The translations under genes were made by a program, and so were the position numbers. A model generated the notes under the pieces. That model had not been told where the DNA came from. It made no database searches and saw nothing but the letters and a program-made list of their open reading frames with translations. Below are positions 46,648-54,431 of a stretch of DNA of 60,028 nt, one piece after another (the first letter of the stretch is position 1; every line of letters begins with the position of its first letter). The stretch comes from Chloroflexota bacterium (lineage in GTDB: Bacteria; Chloroflexota; Anaerolineae; J036; Brachytrichaceae), in contig JAMCQN010000160.1 of NCBI GenBank assembly GCA_023382055.1, positions 1-60,028 of the forward strand. The letters are read 5' to 3'.

Positions 46648-48260
46648 GCCTTCTTCCGCAGCGCCTTTTTGAGATTACGCCAGTCCTTGCCTTTCATTTC
46701 AGCGTATACCGCGGGGAATTGCAGCAGCAGCGCCGCGCCCAGATGTTCGTAGCGCTGCGCCGCCTGCTCTAATGCCAGGAGCGTCGCCGGCGGCGGTTGC
46801 GGAGTCGCATCCGCTTTCGGCGCGCTCAGCGCGCGCAAGCGGGCGACAGCCATGCGGGTATCCTGGAACAGCCCCAGCATGTTCTGCAGCGCTACCATAC
46901 AGGATAAAGCGCGTTTAGCGGGTTTCCCATACAGACGCGCCACGAACTCGAGGCTGTAGCGCAGCCGTTTGGCGGCGATGCGCGCGCGATGGTATTCAGC
47001 CGGCGGCGATTCCGCAGTGAGTTGGTCGCCCAGCTTGCGCGTTTTACGATAGCGCCGCCGGATCAACGCCGGCGCCGTCGCGCGCGCGGGTGTACCGGCA
47101 GCGTCGGGTAACTCGTCAGGTTTCTTCAGGAAGCGGGTAAACGCAGACACCAGGCGCTCGTAACGGCGCGAGTCCAGAACCGCCAGCAGGCGCTGCTGCG
47201 CCGTGGCGCGCTGCTGGCGCAGCAGCGCCGCCACCGCCTGGAATGCGGATTGCGGCGTTCCGCCTCCCCCTTCTGCCGCCCAGCCCTCAACCTGTTTGAT
47301 CATGACGTCGTGATCGCGCAGCGCTCCCAGCGCCGACGCGAACCAGCCCAATTCCTCGCGCATTCTGTTGGCGCGCTCTGGCAGGAAATCCCGGAACAGG
47401 CTCATCGCGGCGCGCAGGCGGCGTGTGGCGACACGCATCTGATGGACATCGCGCACGCTCTCGCCAAACCGCACGCCGGGTTCGCGCACCAGCATGGCCG
47501 CAAAATGACGCCGTAGTACCGCATAAGCCAGGTCGCCGCTTGTCGCATTCGGCTCGATGCGGGTGGTTCCGAAATCCTCGCCGGCGATCTGGCGCGGCTG
47601 CAGGCCGCGCGCGCGCAGCCCGGCCTCAAATTTGCTCAACGCCGCATCGCGCAGGTCACACGCCTTGCGCATGCGCTTGACAAATGACTTGATCGCGCGC
47701 GCATCAGCGTCCTGCACCTCGATTTCGATGCGCTGCATGGCGCCATTGGGCGCCGAATCGCCGCCCGGGAAAGCGGCGTCATCCAGGTCAACCTCGCCGG
47801 CGCGCTGGTTATCGCAAGTCAACTCATACATGCTGCGCCGGGTGTGCACTTCGAAGAGGACGCGCAGCGTGCGGTTGCCGCGTGCGCCGGCGACGGCGCG
47901 CACGCGCGCACCGACGGCGCCCGGAGCGTCGAACACCGCCTGAGCGATGCTGCGCGGATCCGGCTCGCCGCTGAGGTCTTCGTTGATCTCATGGCGCTGC
48001 CGCACGCCCTTTGCGGCGGCGTTCAACGATTTCAATGTCGCTTCGGCGCCGCCCCGGGTTTTGCGGCGCACCCGCAGGGCATATCCGGCGCGCAGGACGC
48101 GCCAGTCATCCGTGTCAAGATAGGCGTCGATCTGTTCGACATCCGCCTGGAAGCGCGCCTGCACGTCCGAATCGGGCGGTCGCGCCTGCAGCCAGCGCGC
48201 GACGGCGCCGATATCATCGGCATCGTACTGCCATTCGACTTCCTGGTGATCCGTGAACAA
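46644..48260 (-). CDS. CYTH-CHAD domain protein
   Basis: 538 residues. Residues 1-210: CYTH (triphosphate tunnel) domain with RVRRKTRGGAEATLKS. Its N-terminal ExExK signature reads EVEWQ, so the lysine is replaced by Gln-11. Residues 240-538: CHAD domain with its two histidine-basic helices (VHQMRVATRRLRAAM and YHRARIAAKRLRYSLEF), which binds polyphosphate granules. CYTH-CHAD proteins tie polyphosphate to triphosphate hydrolysis. It overlaps chrA. Pho-box-like repeats lie upstream, between this gene and the small gene on the plus strand. Confidence 0.9.
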   Translation of the reverse strand: MFTDHQEVEWQYDADDIGAVARWLQARPPDSDVQARFQADVEQIDAYLDTDDWRVLRAGYALRVRRKTRGGAEATLKSLNAAAKGVRQRHEINEDLSGEPDPRSIAQAVFDAPGAVGARVRAVAGARGNRTLRVLFEVHTRRSMYELTCDNQRAGEVDLDDAAFPGGDSAPNGAMQRIEIEVQDADARAIKSFVKRMRKACDLRDAALSKFEAGLRARGLQPRQIAGEDFGTTRIEPNATSGDLAYAVLRRHFAAMLVREPGVRFGESVRDVHQMRVATRRLRAAMSLFRDFLPERANRMREELGWFASALGALRDHDVMIKQVEGWAAEGGGGTPQSAFQAVAALLRQQRATAQQRLLAVLDSRRYERLVSAFTRFLKKPDELPDAAGTPARATAPALIRRRYRKTRKLGDQLTAESPPAEYHRARIAAKRLRYSLEFVARLYGKPAKRALSCMVALQNMLGLFQDTRMAVARLRALSAPKADATPQPPPATLLALEQAAQRYEHLGAALLLQFPAVYAEMKGKDWRNLKKALRKKA

Positions 48261-48296
48261 GCGATTTTCCTCCGGCGCATTTCATTATAGATTCGA

Positions 48297-48351
48297 CGTC
48301 ACATACGCTTAACCTGCGCTTTACACCCGCTTAAACCTGCGGCGGTAGAGT
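48297..48351 (+). promoter_or_regulatory. Second Pho-box-like repeat array
   Basis: CTTAACCT (48308), CTTTACAC (48319) and CTTAAACC (48330), each followed by a three-base spacer, period 11. The first unit is an exact cyanobacterial Pho-box unit. A weak fourth unit (CGTCACAT at 48297) precedes them. A possible -10 (TAGAGT) is at 48346. The array lies in the divergent gap and reads towards the 71-residue gene. Confidence 0.55.
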
Positions 48352-48401
48352 GAAGGTGTAATCCGCAGGGGTTCATTCAGCCGCTGCAGAGGGAAGATAA
48401 A

Positions 48402-48617
48402 ATGAACCGCCAACAACTCGACAAACAAATCGATTATCTGCATCGCGAGTTGACCCACATCAGCCAGGAATTGCTCTACCTCGAAGGAGCCGGGGAGCGA
48501 TCGTTGCGTGTGCGGCAGGCGCGCCTGATCGCCGAACTGGAGCGTGTCGAGTCACAACGCATCGAAAGCCCCGCCGTCCTGCAGTTATTCACCAGCATAG
48601 GGAGCGCAACGAGATGA
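48402..48617 (+). CDS. Small coiled-coil protein
   Basis: 71 residues, almost entirely helical with heptad spacing (LDKQIDYLHRELTHISQELLYLE...LIAELERVESQRIE). GGGAAG eight bases before the ATG. The Pho-box-like repeats 60 bases upstream point at it. No family recognised; it may be a phosphate-starvation peptide. Confidence 0.6.
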   Translation: MNRQQLDKQIDYLHRELTHISQELLYLEGAGERSLRVRQARLIAELERVESQRIESPAVLQLFTSIGSATR

Positions 48618-48629
48618 CCGTAGCAGTGA

Positions 48630-48651
48630 TGTCGGGCAAGCGTCTGCCCGA
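48630..48651 (+). terminator. Hairpin after the small gene
   Basis: GTCGGGCA and TGCCCGAC, eight bases, six-base loop, 13 bases after the stop. No T run. Confidence 0.4.
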
Positions 48652-48694
48652 CTTCGATGACATTGACCAAACGCGCGGGGGTTTATGAACGGCG

Positions 48695-49264
48695 TTAGAG
48701 CGGCCAGACAGCGTGTTGCGTCCAGCGTTCGCAATCGCCGCGCTCGTACAGGCGCAGCTCCCAACCGGCCGGCGAGTGACAGGCGATCAACTCGCGCGCC
48801 AGTTGCGCCAGGCGCAGGCCATGATGAGGCGGAAAACCGTACGCCAGGCTGAGATGCAGGAAATCCTTCAGGATGATGGCGCTGCCGCGCGTCGGAGAAT
48901 CGGCCTGCTGCGCGAACTCGGCCGCCAACTGCGCCAGCCAGGGCGACTCGACCTTCAGGTAGTGGAATGAATCCTGGAAGCGCATGCCCGTGATGCGAAT
49001 GGCGGGATTGGCCGGGTCGTGCGCCGGCGGCAGCGCCGCCAGTGCATTGTCCAGCGCGGCCGTGTAAAAAGGCACGGCCGACGGCAAATCCTGAAAAAAG
49101 CCTGTGAGCGAGATATGCGGCATATAGCGGTGAGCGGTGTTCGGGCCGCAGGCTGCACGCGCAGCGTCGAAATAGGTGTGCAGTTGTTGCGCCAGCTCAC
49201 CCATCGGGCAAACATACACAATCAATTCCTGCACTCGTTGCGAGGTCATAGCGATATTAGTCAT
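48695..49264 (-). CDS. 2H phosphoesterase-superfamily protein
   Basis: 189 residues. Two HxS motifs, H50-I-S52 (PHISLTG) and H137-L-S139 (LHLSLAYG), in the two-fold repeated 2H fold, define the family of RNA ligase/cyclic phosphodiesterase-like enzymes. Substrates range from 2'-5' RNA to cyclic phosphates. Both histidines are intact, so it should be active. Confidence 0.8.
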   Translation of the reverse strand: MTNIAMTSQRVQELIVYVCPMGELAQQLHTYFDAARAACGPNTAHRYMPHISLTGFFQDLPSAVPFYTAALDNALAALPPAHDPANPAIRITGMRFQDSFHYLKVESPWLAQLAAEFAQQADSPTRGSAIILKDFLHLSLAYGFPPHHGLRLAQLARELIACHSPAGWELRLYERGDCERWTQHAVWPL

Positions 49265-49359
49265 AAATAACAGCGCCGACTATACACCAATCGCATTAAG
49301 CCCGGATTATGCGCGTGTGAACGCTGCGGAGAGGCCCCGTCAATGTGAAAACGCACAAA

Positions 49360-49514
49360 CGTAGTGGCAGACCCGCGTGTCTGCCCATCCCCACAGGCAG
49401 GCTCAACGTAGTGGCAGACCCGCGTGTCTGCCCATCCCCACAGGCAGGCTCAACGTAGTGGCAGACCCGCGTGTCTGCCCATCCGCACAGGCGGGCGATC
49501 ACACAGGATCGCCC
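49360..49514. repeat. 47-bp tandem repeats, about three units, each a hairpin
   Basis: Units begin at 49360, 49407 and 49454. Each holds GGCAGAC-CCGCGT-GTCTGCC. The third unit changes near its end and runs into another palindrome, GGGCGATC-N6-GATCGCCC (49493-49514). There are no spacers of unique sequence, so this is not CRISPR. It occupies the gap between two minus-strand genes. Confidence 0.85.
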
Positions 49515-49555
49515 CTACGCCTTGCGCAATCAAGTCGTGCGAGTCGTCGCGCCGG

Positions 49556-50443
49556 CTAGTATTCCCAGGCCGGCGAGTCCGGCAGCAGACATGCCCTCGC
49601 GGCATCCCAGTCGCTGGGGACAGTCTGGGCGACGCGGCGCGGGCGGATAGGGCAGCGGTCGCAGGGCGGGCAGCCATCCTTGCCTTCGCGCAGCAGGCCG
49701 GCAATCACCTCAAAACAATCGCGCAGGCGGAACAGGATGGCGCGGCTGCCTCCGATCAGGACCTCTTTCTGCAATCCACGCGCCTGCATGTCCTCCCGGT
49801 AAGCGACGTGATCGGTGATCGGGCAGGCGCGCTCGCGCCAGCCCCAGGCGCGCCCCTGCACGCGGCGGCCATCGGGCAGCACTATCGGATATGCCTCTGT
49901 GCGCAGCCCCAGGCAGGGCGCGCCGGTTGACATCTCGACAACGTGGTGGAAGGTATTCGCGCCGTATCCAACGCCCAGCAGCAGACTGTAACCATCATCC
50001 GCCAGGAGCAGCCCCAGCGGCGACTGCGGTCCCATCGTCAACGTGCGATGGTGGAACCCGGTATAACGCCGGCTGTGCTTCCCCCACGCCGCAAAGGAAT
50101 GGGTCGGGTCCAGGCTGCGCCACACGCCTGGCATCCGCCAGAAGCAGTCGGGGATAGCCCCATTGGTTGTCGGCGTTCGGCCCGGGTCAAAATAACCTGG
50201 GCCGCCATCCTCAAACGGCGCGCCGTGGTTGAAAGAAGGCATCAGCAGCGTGCCTGCCGGGGTAATGACTTCCATGAGCGCCTCGACCACGGCGCGCGCG
50301 CCGCCTTCGACATGGCCGAAACGCTTCAGCGACGAATGCACCATCACCCCGCTGCCTGACGCCAGACCTAACTGGCGCAGGCCGGCAATGATGTCCGCTT
50401 TGGTTACGCACGGCGTGGGCAATGGGTCCGACATGCGAGCCAT
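49556..50443 (-). CDS. AAC(3)-family N-acetyltransferase-like protein
   Basis: 295 residues. The Antibiotic_NAT fold is recognised from VMVHSSLKRFGHVEGGARAVVEALM, GTLLMPSFNHG, and LDPTHSFAAWG, with the catalytic His in THSFA. Family members acetylate aminoglycosides or unknown amines; chromosomal relatives in environmental bacteria often have other substrates, so resistance cannot be claimed. The C-terminus has a Cys cluster (GCPPCDRCP) seen in some branches. Confidence 0.8.
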   Translation of the reverse strand: MARMSDPLPTPCVTKADIIAGLRQLGLASGSGVMVHSSLKRFGHVEGGARAVVEALMEVITPAGTLLMPSFNHGAPFEDGGPGYFDPGRTPTTNGAIPDCFWRMPGVWRSLDPTHSFAAWGKHSRRYTGFHHRTLTMGPQSPLGLLLADDGYSLLLGVGYGANTFHHVVEMSTGAPCLGLRTEAYPIVLPDGRRVQGRAWGWRERACPITDHVAYREDMQARGLQKEVLIGGSRAILFRLRDCFEVIAGLLREGKDGCPPCDRCPIRPRRVAQTVPSDWDAARACLLPDSPAWEY

Positions 50444-50465
50444 TTTACTGTCGGCGCAAGACTTT

Positions 50466-52019
50466 TTACGCGCGCCCGGCCGGAAAATTCACCACGAAGG
50501 TCGCGCCTTCGCCCGGGCGGCTGTGCACGTCGATATGGCCGCCGTGCGACTGGACGATCCATTGCACGATCGACAGACCCAGCCCGCTGCCGCTTGGCCG
50601 CGGCTTGCCCGGTTCGTCCAATCCCTCATCTTCGTGGCCGCGCGCCTCGTCCACGCGGTAGAACCGGTCGTACAGTTTTGGGATCAGTTCGGCGGGAATG
50701 CCCGGGCCGTTATCCTGCACGCTGACCCAGGCCCAATCGCCTGCGCCGTCGCTGCCCGGGGTGTGGCCGGTCTCGACATGCACCTGCGGATGCGCGCTGC
50801 GCGACGAATACTTGATGGCGTTCTCGACCAGGTTGGTGAGCATCTGGTTGAGGAACTGTCGGTCGCCATTCACTTTCACTTCCGGCAGATCGCCGGCAAC
50901 CAGTTCGACGTGTTTCTGGCGCGCCAGCGGCGTCAGCCGATCCACCGCATCCAGGGCTACATCGCTGATATCCAGCGACTCAGAATGCAGGATAGTCTGG
51001 CCTGCGTCCATGCGCGCCAGCGTGAGCAGGTCGTTGACCATGCGGCTCATCAACTCGTTCTCCGACTTGATGGTCATCAGGGCGCTCTCATATTCAGCGG
51101 GAGAGCGCGGGCGGCCGAGGGCGCGGCTGGCTTCCAGTTCGATGATGGTCAACGGCGTGCGCAGCTCGTGGCTGGCGTCGGCGGTAAACTGGCGCTGCCG
51201 ATCGAAGCCGGCCTGCAGGCGGTCAAGCATCTGGTCGAAGGTGTCGGCCAGTTCGCTCAACTCGTCGTGCCCGTTCAGGCGCAGGCGGCGGCTCAGATCG
51301 CTGCCGCTGATGGTGCGGGCCGTATGCGTGATGATCTGCACCGGTTTCATGATGCGGCCGGCCAGCCAGTACCCACCGCCCAGCGCAACGATCAGAATGC
51401 CCAGCGATCCAAGCCCCAGCGTCAATAGAAGCTGCGACAGCCGGATGTCGCTGTCGAGCGGCCCGCCCAGGATCAGCGAGGCGCGCATGGCGTCGCCGTC
51501 GATTGGACTCACGACAAACTGGTAATTCGGCGCTGCGCCGGGCTTCCCATTTAACCGGAAGTCAATCGAGACCGGCGCAATCGCCGCCTGTAAACCGGCA
51601 TCGAGCACGGCCTGTTGCGATGCACGCATGAGCGGCGCGATGTCGGATGCGCCGAGCGGACCGAGCTTTTGAAGGATCTCCCCATGCGCGCCGACCAGCA
51701 GCAGAGCATCATCCTCCTGCAACAACGGCAGGGTATTGCTGATCGATGTGGGCTGCGTCGCATCGGCGCGATCGCGGTCGAATTCCTGGTGGAAAGCCAG
51801 GCGATAGTAGTCGGCAAGCTGGCGCGATTTGGCTTCCAGCCGGACGGCGGTCTCCCGGCTGTATTCATGCGCCTGGCGCGTGTAGATAAAGACGCTGAAA
51901 CCGGCCAGAATCAGCGCCAGGATGCCGACAAACCACAGGGCCATCCGGAAGCGGATGCTGTGGGTGACGGCGCTGATGCGCGCCTGGAAGGCCGCAGGCC
52001 GATAAGAGCGCATGCTCAT
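50466..52019 (-). CDS. Sensor histidine kinase (PhoR/BaeS-like)
   Basis: 517 residues. TM1 at about 25-47, extracytoplasmic sensor to ~205, TM2 at 207-228, HAMP, then HisKA with phospho-His in FTADASHELRTPLTIIELEA, and HATPase with NLVENAIKYS, VQDNGPGIP and GSGLGLSIVQWIVQSHGG. All kinase boxes are intact. It overlaps the regulator gene by four bases, but that regulator has lost its receiver domain, so the kinase has no intact partner here. Confidence 0.93.
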   Translation of the reverse strand: MSMRSYRPAAFQARISAVTHSIRFRMALWFVGILALILAGFSVFIYTRQAHEYSRETAVRLEAKSRQLADYYRLAFHQEFDRDRADATQPTSISNTLPLLQEDDALLLVGAHGEILQKLGPLGASDIAPLMRASQQAVLDAGLQAAIAPVSIDFRLNGKPGAAPNYQFVVSPIDGDAMRASLILGGPLDSDIRLSQLLLTLGLGSLGILIVALGGGYWLAGRIMKPVQIITHTARTISGSDLSRRLRLNGHDELSELADTFDQMLDRLQAGFDRQRQFTADASHELRTPLTIIELEASRALGRPRSPAEYESALMTIKSENELMSRMVNDLLTLARMDAGQTILHSESLDISDVALDAVDRLTPLARQKHVELVAGDLPEVKVNGDRQFLNQMLTNLVENAIKYSSRSAHPQVHVETGHTPGSDGAGDWAWVSVQDNGPGIPAELIPKLYDRFYRVDEARGHEDEGLDEPGKPRPSGSGLGLSIVQWIVQSHGGHIDVHSRPGEGATFVVNFPAGRA

Positions 52020-52552
52020 GACCCGCTGACTGGAACCAGCGGTTTGCTCAGCCGGTACCCGGCGCCCCGCACCGTCTCCAGAAGCTTAACCTCAAACGGG
52101 TCATCGATCTTGCGGCGCAGACGGCGGATGTATACATCCACCACATTCGACGCGCCGTCGTAATCATAACTCCACACGTGCGCCTCGGCCATCTCGCGCG
52201 TAATAAGCAGGTTGGCGTTGCGCATCAGGTACTCGATCAGTGCGAACTCCTTGGAGGTCAGGTCGATCCGGCGGCCTGCCCGTTCAACCGCGTGATGGGC
52301 CGGGTCGAGCGTCAGGTCGCCGACGCGGATCACCGCGCCGCGGTCCGGCGCATCGCGCCGCAGCAAGATACTGTGATAGAAACGCTGGATACTTCGGTAG
52401 CTGCCGCCCTTCTCTGTCCAGCGTGACAACCCCAGCATCGTAATCCGTCCCGTAATGACCAGCATGCCATAAATGACCTGCGTCAATTGCCGTAGATTCG
52501 ATGCTCCCAACTGCGCTGCGCTGCATGCTAAAAGTGATATGATTTCTGTCAA
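52016..52552 (-). CDS. Chimera: transposase N-terminus fused to OmpR/PhoB-type DNA-binding domain
   Basis: 178 residues. Residues 1-62 are the N-terminus of a DDE transposase (MTEIISLLAC...GRITMLGLSRWTEKGGSYRS). From about residue 63 the sequence is the end of an OmpR-type response regulator: linker LLRRDAPDRG, then the winged-helix domain with LTSKEFALIEYLMRNANLLI and VDVYIRRLRRKIDD...RGAGYRL. The whole receiver domain is gone, so it cannot be phosphorylated. The frame is preserved across the junction at about 52365. The start is TTG 52552, as in the related transposase fragment at 10434. It overlaps the kinase gene by four bases (ATGA). It may give a receiver-less, possibly constitutive DNA binder, or be non-functional. 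An assembly join at the transposon is the main alternative. Confidence 0.8.
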   Translation of the reverse strand: MTEIISLLACSAAQLGASNLRQLTQVIYGMLVITGRITMLGLSRWTEKGGSYRSIQRFYHSILLRRDAPDRGAVIRVGDLTLDPAHHAVERAGRRIDLTSKEFALIEYLMRNANLLITREMAEAHVWSYDYDGASNVVDVYIRRLRRKIDDPFEVKLLETVRGAGYRLSKPLVPVSGS

Positions 52553-52600
52553 GGGCTTTACCGGGTGAGTTTGGGTTTTGGTCGACTACAACTCTACTTG
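52366..52600 (-). mobile_element. Left end of a DDE-transposase insertion sequence
   Basis: Contains the first ~62 transposase codons and the upstream end, where CCCTTGACAGAAAT is shared with the copy starting at 10431. The rest of the element is missing. It interrupts the response regulator gene. Confidence 0.7.
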
Positions 52601-52673
52601 ATCGGCCCTTTTTTATGTCCCCCGGTTTGGCGAAGGTATTGTGAATAATTAAAGAAAGTGAGGTGAAATATTT

Positions 52674-53036
52674 ATGACAACAAAAGAACTTATCGAAAAA
52701 TACTTCGCCGCCATTCATACCGGTGGTTGGGAGACGTATGTTGCCGATGATTTTATATTCATAAGCTCCAATCTCGATAAGATTGCGCGCGGCAAAGCCG
52801 CCTATGTGGACGGCGCGGGACGTTTTTTCAGCGCGACCACGTCCGTGGAAATGCGGCAGATGATTATCGAGGGGGACAAGGTATGCGTTCTTGCCCGCTA
52901 TCAATTGCGTTCGCCTAAAGGCAATACCGGCGTATGCGATGTGGCGGAAATCTTGACTGTGAAAGGTGCTAAACTCGCCTCATCAGCCATTTTCTTCGAC
53001 ACCAAAGCCTTCGCCGATTTTACGGCTCAAGGCTAA
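52674..53036 (+). CDS. NTF2/SnoaL-like small protein
   Basis: 120 residues, cone-shaped NTF2-like fold inferred from the helix-beta pattern (ELIEKYFAAIHTGGWETYVADDFIF, ...IIEGDKVCVLARYQLRSPKG). The family includes ketosteroid isomerases and many of unknown function. Codons are richer in A and T than those of the neighbours. It is five bases before the TfoX-like gene. Confidence 0.75.
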   Translation: MTTKELIEKYFAAIHTGGWETYVADDFIFISSNLDKIARGKAAYVDGAGRFFSATTSVEMRQMIIEGDKVCVLARYQLRSPKGNTGVCDVAEILTVKGAKLASSAIFFDTKAFADFTAQG

Positions 53037-53041
53037 CCAAA

Positions 53042-53384
53042 ATGGCCTATAGCGAAGCTTTAATCAGCAAAGTGAGGAAAGCCCTTGCCCATATCCCGAA
53101 TGTCAAGGAAAATAAGATGTATGGAAGCACTGCCTTTATGGTGAATGGCAAACTGTGCATGAGCATTGGTGATCACAGGATCATGTGCCGCATTGATCCA
53201 GCCATTCACGAAGCAGCAATCAAGAGAAAAGGCTGCCGGACCGTAGAAATGAGGGGACGGGAATATCGGGGATATGTGTATGTGAATGATGGCGCTGTAA
53301 AAACAAAAAAAAGATTTTGACTACTGGATGGAGATTGCCCTTGATTTTGATAAAAGAGCGAAGGCGTCCAGAAAGAAAAACTGA
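53042..53384 (+). pseudogene. TfoX N-terminal-domain protein, frameshifted in a run of eight A
   Basis: The first 92 codons end at a TGA at 53318-53320. The protein matches TfoX-N proteins (KVRKALAHIPNVKENKMYGSTAFMVNGKLCMSIG; MRGREYRGYVYVN). In the A8 run at 53305-53312, one base fewer would continue as DFDYWMEIALDFDKRAKASRKK to a stop at 53382-53384, the normal C-terminus of the family. So either a real frameshift, programmed slippage, or a sequencing error. TfoX-N domains are found in competence regulators and many small proteins of unknown role. Confidence 0.75.
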
Positions 53385-53533
53385 AAAAAGAATTTGCCGC
53401 CAATGAAAAACTTGAAATCGTCCTTTCCGCTCCGCTTCAAGGCGAGGCGGGGGGAAGGGGTGTGGGGGGAATTCCGCACGCCGCGCCCAGTCAGTTCCGT
53501 TCGGATATTTGCAAACAGACACCGCCTCAAAGA

Positions 53534-53622
53534 AGAGATTGGAGATTTGTGATTGGCGGCACGAAGGTTTAGGCCGGGATGATTGTGCCACACCCACACT
53601 CAATCTCCAATCTCCAATCTCT
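53534..53622. repeat. Inverted-repeat element with AGAGATTGGAGATT ends
   Basis: AGAGATTGGAGATT (53534-53547) and its exact complement (53609-53622), 61 bases apart. The right arm enters the stop codon of the GDPD gene, and further short copies of AATCTC follow. A similar but shorter element lies inside dnaE (56580-56635). In the gap 53385-53620 no gene is supported. Confidence 0.7.
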
Positions 53623-54361
53623 AATCTCTAATCTGCAGCGCTTCCCTGATGGTCCGCGGTGAATCTCCAATGATGCCGTTTACCCCGCATGCCACCATGC
53701 GCCGGATGTCAGCGCGGGCGTTGGCCGTCCACGCATTCACCAGGATGCCGCTCGCGCGCCATAATTCGACCATTTCCGCCGTCACCAGGCTGTAGTGCGG
53801 GTGGCGGAACTGGTGCGGCATTAGTGGGTCGGCGAAGACCTGCTGCAGGTCCAAAGGGCTCTCCGGGCTGAACAGAAACGCGCGCGGGATATCCGCCGCA
53901 AGGGCAGCCAGTTGGCGCAGCGACAGCGGGTTGAATGACGAGAAGACGACGCGGTCCGCGATGCCGTGGCGACGCACCACGTCGATCACGGCGGCTTCCA
54001 GCCCATCGTCGGGCGTGCTGTAGTTGGTGACTTCGACGTTGACCAGCAAGCCGGATCCTGCGCCCTCGAAAACCTCGTCCAGCGTGGGCACGCGTTCACC
54101 GCGTCCGGCATCCAGCGTGCGGAGGTCTGCAAGCGTCCATTCATGCACCTTGCCGGCGGCGCCGGTGGTGCGCCGTAATTCTGGGTCGTGCATGATGACG
54201 ACCTCGCCCGATGCGCAGCGTTTGGCGTCGAGTTCGATGCCGTCGGCTCCCTGCTCGCGCGCCAGGCGGAACGCAGCCAGCGTGTTTTCCGGCGCGTGCG
54301 CGCTCGCGCCGCGATGCCCGATGACTAATGGTCGCTCGTGTGGTAAAAGCCAGTGGTTCAT
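53621..54361 (-). CDS. Glycerophosphodiester phosphodiesterase
   Basis: 246 residues. TIM-barrel GDPD with IGHRGASAHAPENTLAAF (catalytic His in HRGA), GIELDAKRCASGEVVIMHDPELRRTTG (E-x-D metal ligands and second catalytic His) and NVEVT. It hydrolyses glycerophosphodiesters to glycerol 3-phosphate, a phosphate-scavenging function that fits the Pho theme of this region. No signal peptide, so cytoplasmic (UgpQ-like). The stop codon lies inside the right arm of an inverted repeat. Confidence 0.93.
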   Translation of the reverse strand: MNHWLLPHERPLVIGHRGASAHAPENTLAAFRLAREQGADGIELDAKRCASGEVVIMHDPELRRTTGAAGKVHEWTLADLRTLDAGRGERVPTLDEVFEGAGSGLLVNVEVTNYSTPDDGLEAAVIDVVRRHGIADRVVFSSFNPLSLRQLAALAADIPRAFLFSPESPLDLQQVFADPLMPHQFRHPHYSLVTAEMVELWRASGILVNAWTANARADIRRMVACGVNGIIGDSPRTIREALQIRD

Positions 54362-54383
54362 AAGCCAAGTTTACTTGCAGATT

Positions 54384-54413
54384 GTTATCATACCGTTATC
54401 ATTCAGACTATCA
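54384..54413. promoter_or_regulatory. Direct repeats with 11-bp period between GDPD and MOSC genes
   Basis: GTTATCAT (54384), GTTATCAT (54395) and GACTATCA (54406), each separated by three bases. Same spacing as a Pho box but different unit sequence (closer to the TGTCAT type). It could regulate the GDPD gene. Confidence 0.4.
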
Positions 54414-54431
54414 CAGGTCAGCGAGGGAGCA

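Noticed and set aside
49360-49514. Possible CRISPR array
   Set aside because: Units of 47 bp are directly adjacent with no unique spacers and no cas genes; it is a simple tandem repeat.
49556-50443. Aminoglycoside resistance gene
   Set aside because: Family membership alone does not show resistance; no mobile context or other resistance gene. Kept as AAC(3)-like with unknown substrate.
50229-51428. 399-residue frame antisense to the sensor kinase
   Set aside because: Shadow; the kinase boxes on the minus strand are unambiguous.
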